From: Leeuwenhoekiella sp044542075 | Lineage (GTDB): Bacteria; Bacteroidota; Bacteroidia; Flavobacteriales; Flavobacteriaceae | Direction: 5' to 3' | DNA length: 64,000 nt | Assembly: GCF_044542075.1 (NCBI RefSeq) | Contig: NZ_JBITTU010000005.1 | Location: forward strand, 186,001 to 250,000 | Part shown: in pieces, positions 1 through 8,759 of the stretch | How positions within the stretch are numbered: position 1 is the first letter of the stretch | Layout: each line of letters starts with the position of its first letter | Position numbers and translations under genes: made by a program | The notes under the pieces: generated by a model | What the model saw: the letters and a program-made list of their open reading frames with translations, nothing else | The model's database searches: none | Told to the model about the DNA's origin: nothing

Positions 1-810
1 AAGTTAATTGCAGAACTAGAAAGTGCACAGGCAAAAACGTATGGTGAAGCAAACCAATTAAAGATTACTACTAAATATAGAATCAATGAAGAAGCTTCTG
101 AAGTTGATGATGATATTCAACAAAAATTATTTTCTGCTTTAGGTAGTTATTTACCATCAGATCTTACTTATGCGCAATTTGTAAAGGGTGGATCTAGTGA
201 AGCTAAAATAGGTATACTTGAGTATAATAAGGTAGGTCCTACAATTGCAGATGATATTAAGAAAGATTCATTCTGGGCAGTATTAGGTTCTCTTGTAGTG
301 GTATTCTTATACATCTTATTACGTTTTAGAAGATGGCAATTTTCATTAGGAGCTGTTGCTGCAGTATTCCATGATGTATTAATTGTTTTAGGGATCTTCT
401 CATTGACTTATAAGTTTATGCCATTTAATATGGAAGTAGATCAGTCATTCATCGCTGCGATTCTTACAGTAATTGGATACTCGCTGAATGATACGGTGGT
501 TGTATTTGACCGTATTAGAGAATTTATGAAAGAATATGGTCCTACTCGCAAGATGGATTTGATCATAAATCAGGCAATTAACAGTACTATTAGTCGTACG
601 TTAAATACCTCGATGACAACATTAATCGTATTACTTGCGATCTTCATTTTTGGAGGTGCTAGTATAATGGGCTTTATGTTTGCATTGATTGTAGGTGTTG
701 TAGTAGGTACATATTCATCTATCTTTATCGCAACACCGGTTATGTTTGACACGATACAGAAAAAGGCTTTAAAGGCTGAAGTAGAAGTTGAAGAAGAGCC
801 AGTAGCTTAA
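1..810 (+). CDS. secDF: Protein translocase SecDF, C-terminal (SecF) part, 5' truncated by window edge
   Basis: The frame is open from base 1 and ends with TAA at 808-810, giving about 269 residues of a longer protein. It carries the SecF half of the fused SecDF accessory translocase, which uses the proton gradient to help pull secreted proteins out of the SecYEG channel on the outer face of the inner membrane. A periplasmic stretch comes first, then membrane segments. The segment with NDTVVVFDRIRE (about bases 487-522) is the conserved SecF helix with its Asp and Arg. The last membrane helices end in an acidic tail. Bacteroidota commonly carry secD and secF as one gene, so fusion is expected but the secD half lies outside the window. 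Confidence 0.95.
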   Translation, partial: KLIAELESAQAKTYGEANQLKITTKYRINEEASEVDDDIQQKLFSALGSYLPSDLTYAQFVKGGSSEAKIGILEYNKVGPTIADDIKKDSFWAVLGSLVVVFLYILLRFRRWQFSLGAVAAVFHDVLIVLGIFSLTYKFMPFNMEVDQSFIAAILTVIGYSLNDTVVVFDRIREFMKEYGPTRKMDLIINQAINSTISRTLNTSMTTLIVLLAIFIFGGASIMGFMFALIVGVVVGTYSSIFIATPVMFDTIQKKALKAEVEVEEEPVA

Positions 811-830
811 CTACTGAATATACTGCATAA

Positions 831-872
831 AAAGAGAGCCGATAGTTTTAAAACTATCGGCTCTCTTTTTTT
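831..872. terminator. Bidirectional rho-independent terminator
   Basis: A perfect 16-bp inverted repeat (834-849 with 850-865) is flanked by an A run on the left and a T run on the right (866-872). It sits between the convergent secDF and glsA genes and can serve both strands. Confidence 0.9.
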
Positions 873-905
873 ATGCCTAATACTTAAAAGTATTCTTGGG
901 TTTAT

Positions 906-1823
906 TTAGAATACAGATTGCTCTGTTTTTGTTGTAAGAAGCTCCAATGCCTTTAGTCCTAATTCAGAATTACCTTTAGAATTCAAAGGCGGACTCCAAA
1001 CTGCGATGCAGTAGTATTTAGGATGCAAGGCTACAATGCCTCCGCCCACACCACTTTTACCTGGGAGACCTACGCTAAACGCAAACTCACCAGACTCATC
1101 ATAAAACCCACAGGTAAGCATTAATGCATTAATACGTTTTGCTAATGTAGAATCTAGTACAGCGGCTTCTGAACTCAAATCATATTTTCCGTAGTTAAGA
1201 AAAATTGTAAAGGCTTGTGCCAGCTGTTTACAATTCATCGCTATAGCACACTGATGAAAATAAAAATCCAAAACCTCATTAACATCATTTTTGATATTAC
1301 CAAAGTCCTTCATAAGATGTGTTAGTGCGGCATTACGATATTTGTGCTCCATTTCTGAAGCAGCAACTTTATGATTGTATTCTATAGTTTGATCTTCGGC
1401 GAGATCTCTTACGTATTGAAGTAGTTCTTCTTTAGGATTATCAAGTTCAGACATCAAAATATCTGCAACTACAAGGGCTCCAGCATTAATAAATGGATTG
1501 CGTGGAATACCTTTCTCATATTCTAATTGAACAAGTGAATTAAAAGGGTCTCCAGAGGGTTCTACGCCTATACGCGTCCAGATATGATTGCCAACTAATT
1601 TAAGAGCAAGTGACAGGCTTAAAACCTTTGATATACTTTGTATTGAAAAGCGTTCTAAAGCATCGCCGGTAGCATATCCTTTTCCGTCTGTGCACTGAAG
1701 ATAAATACCAAACTTATTAGGATCTACGTTGCCTAGCTCAGGTATGTAGGTTGCTACTTTGCCTGCTGCATTAAACAGAGAGATTTCTGCAACTATCTCA
1801 TCAAGAACTTTTTGATAATCCAT
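906..1823 (-). CDS. glsA: Glutaminase (GlsA family)
   Basis: Hydrolyses L-glutamine to glutamate and ammonia in the cytoplasm. The 305-residue length matches the bacterial GlsA/YbaS family. The fold is serine-beta-lactamase-like, and the catalytic Ser-x-x-Lys motif is seen as S-I-S-K at residues 63-66. Other family signatures are RNPFINAGAL in the middle and GLPGKSGVGGG near the C-terminus. The ATG at 1823 directly abuts the stop of the upstream DUF192 lipoprotein gene, so the two are probably cotranscribed with lgt. The gene ends facing secDF across a shared terminator. Function is well supported by family; any role in acid tolerance is unproven here. Confidence 0.95.
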   Translation of the reverse strand: MDYQKVLDEIVAEISLFNAAGKVATYIPELGNVDPNKFGIYLQCTDGKGYATGDALERFSIQSISKVLSLSLALKLVGNHIWTRIGVEPSGDPFNSLVQLEYEKGIPRNPFINAGALVVADILMSELDNPKEELLQYVRDLAEDQTIEYNHKVAASEMEHKYRNAALTHLMKDFGNIKNDVNEVLDFYFHQCAIAMNCKQLAQAFTIFLNYGKYDLSSEAAVLDSTLAKRINALMLTCGFYDESGEFAFSVGLPGKSGVGGGIVALHPKYYCIAVWSPPLNSKGNSELGLKALELLTTKTEQSVF

Positions 1824-2309
1824 TTAATTACGTGTCCAGATTACAGAGTCTCCTTCTTTAATATTCCATTCTTTTGCAAAACCTGCATTAGTTTCAAGAA
1901 CATAGGTAACCGGTACTTGTGAAGGTAAGTTAGATTCATCAAGTGGCATTGCATTCTCTATGATAGTAGCAATTTTTTTATCCTTAGTAATAAAAAACAG
2001 ATCTAACGGTATGTAAGTATTTTTCATATAGAAATTGTGAGGTCGCTCATCTTGAAAGATAAAAAGCATACCTTGATTTCCTTGCATAGATTCTCTGTAC
2101 ATCAATCCTGTAGAGGTCTCATAATCTGTTTCTGCAAATTCTATATCTAAGGATTTAGTACTGCTGTCTGCTTTTATTATGTTAAGTTCTCCTTCTTTAG
2201 TGAATGTGATAGGAGCTTGATCTAGTGCGTTCTCTTCAGAAGTATTCTCATCTTTACAAGAAGTGAGTACGAGAGCAGTTATAAATAATAAAAGAAATTG
2301 ACGGTACAT
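1824..2309 (-). CDS. DUF192 family lipoprotein
   Basis: Small exported protein of the DUF192 family, whose function is not established. The ATG at 2309 is chosen because it opens a signal peptide ending in a lipobox with Cys18 (LVLTSC). A longer frame starting at 2423 would run through the lgt gene and lacks a signal. The mature part has a Ser/Glu/Asp-rich linker and then the DUF192 domain, with the typical stretch around STGLMYRESM and MLFIFQDERPHNFYMKNT. The gene begins 5 bases after the lgt stop and abuts glsA, so it reads as part of a leftward operon. After lipidation it should sit in the periplasm or outer membrane. Confidence 0.88.
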   Translation of the reverse strand: MYRQFLLLFITALVLTSCKDENTSEENALDQAPITFTKEGELNIIKADSSTKSLDIEFAETDYETSTGLMYRESMQGNQGMLFIFQDERPHNFYMKNTYIPLDLFFITKDKKIATIIENAMPLDESNLPSQVPVTYVLETNAGFAKEWNIKEGDSVIWTRN

Positions 2310-2314
2310 AGTAT

Positions 2315-3256
2315 TTAGTATTGAGGGTTTTTCTTTTGATTGAAACCGCGTATAATTAAAAATATTCCAATAAGTATAAAAGGAACACTCAGTATTTGAC
2401 CGGTATTCAACCCAAAGATCCAATTTTCACGGCCTTCTACCTGTGCTCTTTTAAAATATTCTACAATAAATCGAACCGTCCATAAAAGCACGAGAAATAA
2501 ACCGAAAATTAGCCCTTCTTTTTTGCGTAGTTCAGTTTTCCAATACACAAACATCAAAATAAGAAAGACAAAAACATAACCCGTAGCTTCCATCAGCTGA
2601 CCCGGAAAACGATACGGTATATCTGCAATATAATTTGCAAATTGAGGATCGTCTGTGAGTGCTCTAAATGCTTTATGCTCGTTGGGAATACCGGTAAGGC
2701 GTTGAACTTCGTATTTATTATATTGATCCTGAACAAATTTAATTCCGAAATTAGAATCGGTTATTTTACCTACCATTTCAGAATTGAAGAAGTTACCTAT
2801 ACGCACAAAAATAGCTCCTAGAGAAACAGGAAGTATTACCCGGTCTAACAACCATAAGACACTTTTTTTTAATATTTTTTTATTGTACAGGTACATTGCG
2901 AAAATCATACCTATAGCAGCACCGTGACTTGCTAATCCTTGAAAGCCAGTATATTCTATCTCGGGTACAAATCTAAATGGAAGCAAAACAGATAGTGGGT
3001 CCTCCCAAAGTAATTCGGTTTGATAAAAGAATACATGTCCTAATCGTGCACCTAGTAAAATTGCTAAAACGGAATAGATAAATAAAGGATCTAGCTTTTC
3101 TTCCTCAACGCCCTCATATTTATATACTCTTTTCATTAAATACCAGCCTAAAGAAAAAGCCAGAACAAACATAAGACTGTAATAATGTATGGTTAAAAAT
3201 CCCAGATCTAAACCTGTAGAAGGATTCCAAGTCATTTTTAAAGGAAGCATAAGCAT
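2315..3256 (-). CDS. lgt: Prolipoprotein diacylglyceryl transferase
   Basis: Transfers diacylglycerol from phosphatidylglycerol to the lipobox cysteine of prolipoproteins, the first step of lipoprotein maturation, at the inner membrane. The 313-residue product is polytopic. It carries the Lgt region GLASHGAAIGM and the signature VRIGNFFNSEMVG, with the conserved Arg, Asn and Glu. ATG codons at 3256, 3250 and 3235 are all possible; the last would place the conserved WNPS at the very start. The gene lies in the leftward block with yidD and cysS upstream, and is followed after 5 bases by a lipoprotein gene, one of its own substrates. Confidence 0.95.
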   Translation of the reverse strand: MLMLPLKMTWNPSTGLDLGFLTIHYYSLMFVLAFSLGWYLMKRVYKYEGVEEEKLDPLFIYSVLAILLGARLGHVFFYQTELLWEDPLSVLLPFRFVPEIEYTGFQGLASHGAAIGMIFAMYLYNKKILKKSVLWLLDRVILPVSLGAIFVRIGNFFNSEMVGKITDSNFGIKFVQDQYNKYEVQRLTGIPNEHKAFRALTDDPQFANYIADIPYRFPGQLMEATGYVFVFLILMFVYWKTELRKKEGLIFGLFLVLLWTVRFIVEYFKRAQVEGRENWIFGLNTGQILSVPFILIGIFLIIRGFNQKKNPQY

Positions 3257-3324
3257 TAAAAGTTTTAATCGTAAATATATAAAAGCCTGTAGGCTTCTAG
3301 CTTATTTTTATATTAATAATGTGA

Positions 3325-3561
3325 TTAGTGATTTTTACGACTAGGCACAGGGTCATAACCAGAACCGCCCCAGGGATTGCAACTTGCTATACGTTTTATG
3401 GCTAGCCAAATCCCTTTGAAAACACCGTGCGTTTGTATGGCTTCTACACTGTAGTGAGAACACGTAGGTGTATATCTGCAGGCAGGAGGTAAAATGGGAG
3501 AAACAAATCTTTGATACAGACGAATGGGAAAAATAAGTATATTCTTAGCTAAATTTTTCAC
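3325..3561 (-). CDS. yidD: Membrane protein insertion efficiency factor YidD (GTG start)
   Basis: A 78-residue amphipathic membrane-associated protein of the YidD (DUF37) family, thought to assist YidC-mediated membrane protein insertion. The family core is clear: LYQRFVSPILPPACRYTPTCSHYSVEAI, then a segment ending CNPWGGSGYDPVP (given here in parts; residues about 16-73). Three conserved cysteines lie in those motifs. The start codon is GTG at 3561, 12 bases after the cysS stop, so it probably depends on cysS transcription. No ATG fits the conserved N-terminus. In many bacteria yidD sits beside rnpA and yidC; here it is with cysS and lgt. Confidence 0.93.
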   Translation of the reverse strand: MKNLAKNILIFPIRLYQRFVSPILPPACRYTPTCSHYSVEAIQTHGVFKGIWLAIKRIASCNPWGGSGYDPVPSRKNH

Positions 3562-3573
3562 CTTTAATATTTT

Positions 3574-5061
3574 TTAGGAGTATGTGTACGTTGTTCCTTC
3601 ACGACCATCTTTAAGTTGAATACCTAAGTCAAGAAGCTGATCTCTTATTTGATCACTAGTAGCAAAATCCTTATTGGCGCGGGCGTCTTTACGAAGTTGA
3701 ATTAATAACTCAATCGCTCCGTTAAGCTTATCTGAATTAGACTCAGCTGTAGCATTTAAATCTTCAAGGCCTAAAATATCAAAAACAAACGAATGAATGA
3801 CTTTTTGAAACGCTTCAAGGTCTGTCTCAGTTATTGTAGCTTTGCCGTCTTTAATCTGATGAATAAACTTAGCTGCTTCAAAAAGTTGTGCTATTAAAAT
3901 AGGTGAATTAAAGTCATCATTCATCGCATCATAACACGATTGAGACCAGGATGCTACATCTATTGAACTTTTTGCAGAAGTAGGTAATGATTTAAGTAAA
4001 TTGATTGCTTCCATAAGGCGGTTGAACCCTTTTTCACTGGCAAGTAACGCATCATTACTAAAATCAAGAACACTGCGATAATGTGCTTGCATAATAAAAA
4101 AACGAGCAACACTAGGGGAGTAGCCTTTAGTTAAAAAGGGGCTGTCTCCACTAAAGATTTCAGCCGGAAAAATATTGTTGCCAGTGCTTTTAGACATTTT
4201 TTTACCATTAAGCGTAAGCATATTAGCATGCAACCAGTAATTAACCGGGTCTTTACCATTTGATGCTTCAGACTGCGCAATCTCACACTCGTGATGCGGA
4301 AATTTCAAATCCATACCACCACCATGAATATCAAATTTTTCGCCAAGATATTTTGTACTCATAGCAGTACACTCTAAGTGCCAACCCGGGAAACCGTCAC
4401 CCCAGGGTGAGGGCCAGCGCATAATGTGCTGGGGTTCTGCTTTTTTCCAAAGTGCAAAATCCTGAGCGTTTTTCTTTTCGCTTTGTGCAGTAAGTTCTCG
4501 AGTATTAGTAATCATATCCTCAAGTAATCTGCCACTTAGCTTACCGTAATTATGAGTTTCATTAAACTTTAAAACGTCAAAATAAACAGATCCATTTTTA
4601 GAATAGGCATAACCATTTTCTAAAATTTCTTTAATAATTTCAATCTGTTCAATTATATGACCAGTTGCAGTAGGTTCTATGCTGGGAGGCAGGCAATTAA
4701 ATTTTTGAAGTATAGTATGAAAGTCTATAGTGTACTGTTGTACAACTTCCATAGGTTCTAGCTGCTCCAGGCGTGCTTTTTTAGATATTTTATCCTCACC
4801 CTCATCTGCATCATCTGTTAAATGACCTGCATCTGTAATGTTTCTAACATAACGTACTTTATAGCCTAAATGCTTAAGATATCTAAAAATCATATCAAAA
4901 GACATAAAAGTACGTACGTTGCCTAAATGCACATTACTGTAGACTGTAGGTCCGCACACATACATCCCCACGTTTCCTTCTAAAATAGGTTTAAAGAGTT
5001 CCTTTTCGCCAGATAGAGAATTATAAAGAGTAACGGCTTGATTAGAATACAATGACGTCAT
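3574..5061 (-). CDS. cysS: Cysteinyl-tRNA synthetase
   Basis: Charges tRNA-Cys with cysteine in the cytoplasm. The 495-residue class I synthetase has the HIGH-type motif as VHLGN (residues 44-48) after CGPTVYS, and the second motif KMSKS at 288-292. Zinc-binding and substrate residues fit Cys36, Cys231 (in GWHLECTAMS) and the FPHHECE stretch (254-260). The C-terminal helical anticodon-binding domain is present to the end. The ATG at 5061 gives the normal N-terminus. It follows folE by 45 bases and precedes yidD. Confidence 0.97.
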   Translation of the reverse strand: MTSLYSNQAVTLYNSLSGEKELFKPILEGNVGMYVCGPTVYSNVHLGNVRTFMSFDMIFRYLKHLGYKVRYVRNITDAGHLTDDADEGEDKISKKARLEQLEPMEVVQQYTIDFHTILQKFNCLPPSIEPTATGHIIEQIEIIKEILENGYAYSKNGSVYFDVLKFNETHNYGKLSGRLLEDMITNTRELTAQSEKKNAQDFALWKKAEPQHIMRWPSPWGDGFPGWHLECTAMSTKYLGEKFDIHGGGMDLKFPHHECEIAQSEASNGKDPVNYWLHANMLTLNGKKMSKSTGNNIFPAEIFSGDSPFLTKGYSPSVARFFIMQAHYRSVLDFSNDALLASEKGFNRLMEAINLLKSLPTSAKSSIDVASWSQSCYDAMNDDFNSPILIAQLFEAAKFIHQIKDGKATITETDLEAFQKVIHSFVFDILGLEDLNATAESNSDKLNGAIELLIQLRKDARANKDFATSDQIRDQLLDLGIQLKDGREGTTYTYS

Positions 5062-5106
5062 AAAAATGGTGTGTATGTGCTTAGGTTTAAATGAGAAGTA
5101 CGATGC

Positions 5107-5793
5107 TTAAAAAGCAGTATCTAATTTAATGTAATCTAGAAATTCACGACGTACAGATTCTTCTTTAAATCTTCCGCCAAATTCACTGGTTACCGTGCTG
5201 CTTTCAATATCGCGAATACCGCGACTGTTTACACAAAGGTGCTTTGCATCAATAACACAAGCGACATCTTGTGTCCCTAACGCTTTTTGTAATTCTTGAA
5301 CTACTTGCATCGTAAGACGTTCCTGAACTTGTGGTCGCTTTGCATAATAATCAACAATTCGATTCATTTTAGAAAGTCCTACAACGCTACCATTAGAAAT
5401 ATAAGCTACGTGCGCTCTACCTACGATAGGTAATAAATGATGCTCGCAAGTTGAATAAACTGTGATGTTTTTTTCTACAAGCATTTCACCATACTTATAA
5501 TTATTTTCAAAGGTAGAAGCCTTGGGCTTTCGCTGCGGATTAAGTCCTCCAAAAATTTCATTTACAAACATTTTAGCAACTCGGTTCGGAGTTCCTTTTA
5601 AGCTATCGTCTGTAAGATCTAAGCCTAAAGTTTGCATAATATGGGTTACATCCTCATTAATTAGAGCGATTTTTTCTGCATCACTCATTTCAAAAGCGTC
5701 ATCTCTTAGGGGAGTTTCGGCTGAAGCGCTGTGGTGATCATCACCTGCTTCATCGATCGCTTTTAGTTCTTCGTTTTCAAAATTCATATTCAT
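5107..5793 (-). CDS. folE: GTP cyclohydrolase I
   Basis: Converts GTP to 7,8-dihydroneopterin triphosphate, the first step of tetrahydrofolate synthesis. The product is 228 residues, with an acidic, poorly conserved N-terminal extension of about 40 residues before the catalytic domain. Active-site signatures are STCEHHLLPIVGRAHVAY with the zinc Cys and His residues, and the later Cys in DVACVIDAKHLCV. A second folate gene, folP, lies at 61262 in the same window but is not linked. A Bacteroidota -7 element lies at 5828-5835 upstream, so folE is probably the first gene of the folE-cysS-yidD-lgt run. Confidence 0.96.
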   Translation of the reverse strand: MNMNFENEELKAIDEAGDDHHSASAETPLRDDAFEMSDAEKIALINEDVTHIMQTLGLDLTDDSLKGTPNRVAKMFVNEIFGGLNPQRKPKASTFENNYKYGEMLVEKNITVYSTCEHHLLPIVGRAHVAYISNGSVVGLSKMNRIVDYYAKRPQVQERLTMQVVQELQKALGTQDVACVIDAKHLCVNSRGIRDIESSTVTSEFGGRFKEESVRREFLDYIKLDTAF

Positions 5794-5827
5794 AAAGCTA
5801 TTAGTCGCTGCTTAGGCTAAAGGCTTG

Positions 5828-5835
5828 CAAAGATA
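5828..5835 (-). promoter_or_regulatory. Candidate -7 promoter element for folE
   Basis: On the minus strand the bases read TATCTTTG, an exact match to the Bacteroidota -7 consensus TAnnTTTG, 35 bases before the folE ATG. I could not find a convincing -33 element at the usual distance. Confidence 0.5.
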
Positions 5836-5900
5836 GTTAATTTAACAATTTAAAAACGTCTTGGTTGTATCAGTTTTGAATCTATCAGTGGGTTATAGGT

Positions 5901-5935
5901 AAAAAAAAATCCTTCAAAAATGCTTTGAAGGATTT
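5901..5935 (-). terminator. Rho-independent terminator
   Basis: A 12-bp inverted repeat (5907-5918 with 5924-5935) is followed on the minus strand by a run of nine T. It lies 20 bases after the stop of the FadL-type porin gene and separates that unit from folE. Confidence 0.88.
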
Positions 5936-5955
5936 GTAATGTTCTTGTGCTATTT

Positions 5956-7452
5956 TTAAAGCTGAAAAGAAAGCGATGCGACTATATTAGTATTTATCGT
6001 ATCTGTAAATGCAGTGTTAGAAAATGCCCCATCATATAAAGCTGTATTGCTTTGTTGTTTTGCCCAGTCATACGCTAAATCAATTCGTGCATTGCCTATC
6101 GCATAACCAAGACCTACCGAGTAACCGCTACGATCACCTAAGATTGAATCATTTTTATAAGGGCTTTCTTTAAATTTGTAACCTCCTCTAAAACTCCAGT
6201 TACCAGAAAGAAACTCACCACCTACTTTATATGTAGAAGCTCCTGTCAATTGATTTTCGATATCTGTATTCACTTGCTGAAAAAATACATCATTATCTGG
6301 TCTGTATTTCATAGATGTATAATCTTCATAAGAATAATCAAAGCTTAGAAACCCGTTAGACCCAAAAATATACGCTATACTACCTGTTGCTTTTCCTGGC
6401 GTTTGAAGATCATAATCTTCATATATATTGGTGACATTAGGTGATAGAACTACGTTTCCATTGATGCCGTTTGTAGATAGATACTGTTCAGTCTCTTCAG
6501 AAATTGTAAAATATGTAGGGGTATCATAAGTTGCCCCTAGTCTTAAATTCGGAGAAATATGGTAAATACCACCTAATTGTAATGAAGCACCAGTACCATA
6601 ACTTCTTAGCTCATTATCAAATCGTGTGCTAGACACTGCATTTGCAGCGCTATTTGCGTCCTCAAAAAAGATAGTTTCTCTTCTGAAATTAAATGTATGC
6701 GCATTTAAATTTATTCCTAAGTAAAGATTTTCAGAAACCTGAGCTGCTGCATTAAATGTAAATTTACTATTGTTACCATAGCTCAAGTACTGGTATTCTT
6801 GATCAAAAGTATTGCCGTTTTGAGCACTGGTGTAGCTTGTGTTGTTGATATCATCAGAATCAGGATTAATTAAATAACCTTGATATCCTAAAAAAGCTTG
6901 CTGCGCACCATAACTTTCATTTTCACCTAAAAACTGATACAAACTCGATGTAGTCTCATCATCTCGCAATTCTAGAAGATCTAGTGGAACTCCCTGAGCG
7001 TACCCTGAAAAATAATCTGCAATAGAATTTGTACTAGTTCCTGCAGCGACATAACCATTGTCAAAATCGTTTGAGCGATCATAATTAAAGCTAAATGCAA
7101 ACTTTTTAAGGTTACCATTACCTTGAGAAACAAAAACACCACCAAACTGATTTAAGTCAATATCAGACTTATCTGAAACAGTAATACCATCATTGTAGTA
7201 GGTTTGATTATCATAATTACCTGATGATAAAGAGAGTGATACAAAACTCCTGTTGAAAACTGCAGAACCTGCCGGATTGTTCATAATAGCAGAGACATCA
7301 CCGCCTAAAGCGCCAAATGCACCACTAACTCCACGATACCGTGCTGTCCCTGTTATGTCCTGAGAACTATATCGTACCGCGTCAGCTATTGTTTGAGCGT
7401 AAAAAGTCTGCATACTTAGACCTATAAATAGGAGTATGAATATTTTTTTCAT
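5956..7452 (-). CDS. OmpP1/FadL-type outer membrane transport protein
   Basis: A 498-residue outer membrane beta-barrel of the FadL/TodX (OMPP1) group, which passes hydrophobic compounds across the outer membrane. A cleavable signal peptide is visible (MKKIFILLFIGLSMQTFYAQ). It is followed by the plug-like N-terminal region GTARYRGVSGAFGALGGDVS and IMNNPAGSAVF, typical of flavobacterial members. The rest alternates aromatic and polar residues and ends SLSFQL, with a C-terminal aromatic as in barrel proteins. It starts 22 bases after the low-complexity lipoprotein stop and is probably cotranscribed with it. Substrate is unknown. The family call is firm, the specific function is not. Confidence 0.87.
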   Translation of the reverse strand: MKKIFILLFIGLSMQTFYAQTIADAVRYSSQDITGTARYRGVSGAFGALGGDVSAIMNNPAGSAVFNRSFVSLSLSSGNYDNQTYYNDGITVSDKSDIDLNQFGGVFVSQGNGNLKKFAFSFNYDRSNDFDNGYVAAGTSTNSIADYFSGYAQGVPLDLLELRDDETTSSLYQFLGENESYGAQQAFLGYQGYLINPDSDDINNTSYTSAQNGNTFDQEYQYLSYGNNSKFTFNAAAQVSENLYLGINLNAHTFNFRRETIFFEDANSAANAVSSTRFDNELRSYGTGASLQLGGIYHISPNLRLGATYDTPTYFTISEETEQYLSTNGINGNVVLSPNVTNIYEDYDLQTPGKATGSIAYIFGSNGFLSFDYSYEDYTSMKYRPDNDVFFQQVNTDIENQLTGASTYKVGGEFLSGNWSFRGGYKFKESPYKNDSILGDRSGYSVGLGYAIGNARIDLAYDWAKQQSNTALYDGAFSNTAFTDTINTNIVASLSFQL

Positions 7453-7474
7453 TGTAAATAATTTTGAAATTTAA

Positions 7475-8629
7475 TTAACGACCACCACGTCTACTGCTAC
7501 CCGAGCTACTACTTCTACTTGTGCCTGAACCAGAGCTGCTAGATCTTGATGGAGCAGACGTTCTTGCTGGAGCTGAGCTTCTGGAAGGAGCAGAGGTTCT
7601 AGTTGGAACTGAACTTCTAACAGGTGTACTATTTGAATTGCTTCTTGAGTACGTGCTTGTTCTTGAAGGAGTTGACGTAGATCTATTTATTGTAGTATTA
7701 GAATTTGCTGAGCTTCTTGTTGCAGTATTACTTCTACGCGCTGTGCTGTTATAGATAGAGTTTGATCTTGATGTATTTGCAGATGTTCTTGATGCACTAC
7801 TTCGTGAAGTAGGGTTTACACCTACATTATTACGGCTATACGTTCTGCTAGTACGCGCATAATTAACTGATGAGTTTCTTGATCTCGAGGTGGCTGTAGC
7901 CTGTGAGTTTGCAGTTCTGCTTGTGCTGTATGAATTATTTGAGCGTCTGTTATTTGCGTATGCAAATCTCCCATTATTGTAACCCGAGTAATATCTGTTA
8001 GCATAAAACGGATAATTTCTATACCCATAGCCAAAGTAAGGATTATACCCATAATAAAATGGTGATCTCCACCCTAAACCGTAACCAAAAGCCGGATATC
8101 CTCCCCAGGCATAGCCTGAGAAAAACGGGTCAAATCCAAAGCCACCGTAACCAAAGCCACCATAACCGTATCCAAAACCACCGTAACCAAAATTATTACC
8201 CCAAAAAGGTCTGGCAAAGCCGAATCCCATTTGATTATAGAATGATGGTTGTATGTTAACTATAACTTCATCATAAGTATCACCCCAACCGGCATTTGCA
8301 TTGTAAGCAAGGTTCCCTTGTAGCATTGCATCTTCATCATTGTATTGAGAATTTGAGCTGTAAGATTCTACATCTGTAAAAATAGAGCCGTCTTCTTGAG
8401 CATTCTGCAGATCAGTTGCACCTTGATTAAAATAATTAGCATAGACATCAGAATTAGTGCTTACCGTTTCTTGATTATAGTCAGTGTCAGATACGCGGGT
8501 GCTTCTGCTATATATTCCATCATTCATAGAATATTGAGATGGCCCACAGGAAATAAATCCTACTAAAGTGAAAACAGCAGCAACAGCTGATTTTATAAAA
8601 GTTCCTAGAGTTAAGTTCACGCCTCGCAT
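7475..8629 (-). CDS. Low-complexity Gly/Tyr/Phe- and Ser/Arg-rich lipoprotein
   Basis: Unrecognised function. The 384-residue product starts with a signal segment and a lipobox-like LVGFISC with Cys28. Residues 29-133 are of ordinary composition. Residues about 134-224 are dominated by Gly, Tyr and Phe in short FGYG/GYGG units. Residues about 229-384 are almost only Ser, Arg, Thr, Asn and Ala, with repeated RTSAPSRSS-like units. The third part is basic and probably disordered. The first residues (MRGVNLTLG) are long for a lipoprotein signal but no nearer ATG exists. It is divergent from proS and precedes a FadL-type porin, suggesting an envelope role. Similar genes beside proS occur in other flavobacteria by my recollection, which I could not check. 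Confidence 0.75.
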   Translation of the reverse strand: MRGVNLTLGTFIKSAVAAVFTLVGFISCGPSQYSMNDGIYSRSTRVSDTDYNQETVSTNSDVYANYFNQGATDLQNAQEDGSIFTDVESYSSNSQYNDEDAMLQGNLAYNANAGWGDTYDEVIVNIQPSFYNQMGFGFARPFWGNNFGYGGFGYGYGGFGYGGFGFDPFFSGYAWGGYPAFGYGLGWRSPFYYGYNPYFGYGYRNYPFYANRYYSGYNNGRFAYANNRRSNNSYSTSRTANSQATATSRSRNSSVNYARTSRTYSRNNVGVNPTSRSSASRTSANTSRSNSIYNSTARRSNTATRSSANSNTTINRSTSTPSRTSTYSRSNSNSTPVRSSVPTRTSAPSRSSAPARTSAPSRSSSSGSGTSRSSSSGSSRRGGR

Positions 8630-8759
8630 ATCATCCGTATTTTATTGTTGTACATTGTAAATTTAGTTAGTTTTGCGCTCAATTTTGTGCATTTAACAAA
8701 CATGTTGCAAAACTTTCAATTACAGATAAAGACACAATATTTGTGCCAAATAAACATAT

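Noticed and set aside
1824..2423. A longer version of the DUF192 gene starting at 2423
   Set aside because: The extra 38 residues overlap lgt and do not form a signal peptide; the ATG at 2309 does.
7521..8259. Long open frames on both strands across the low-complexity lipoprotein gene
   Set aside because: They are shadows caused by the repetitive composition of the real gene on the minus strand.
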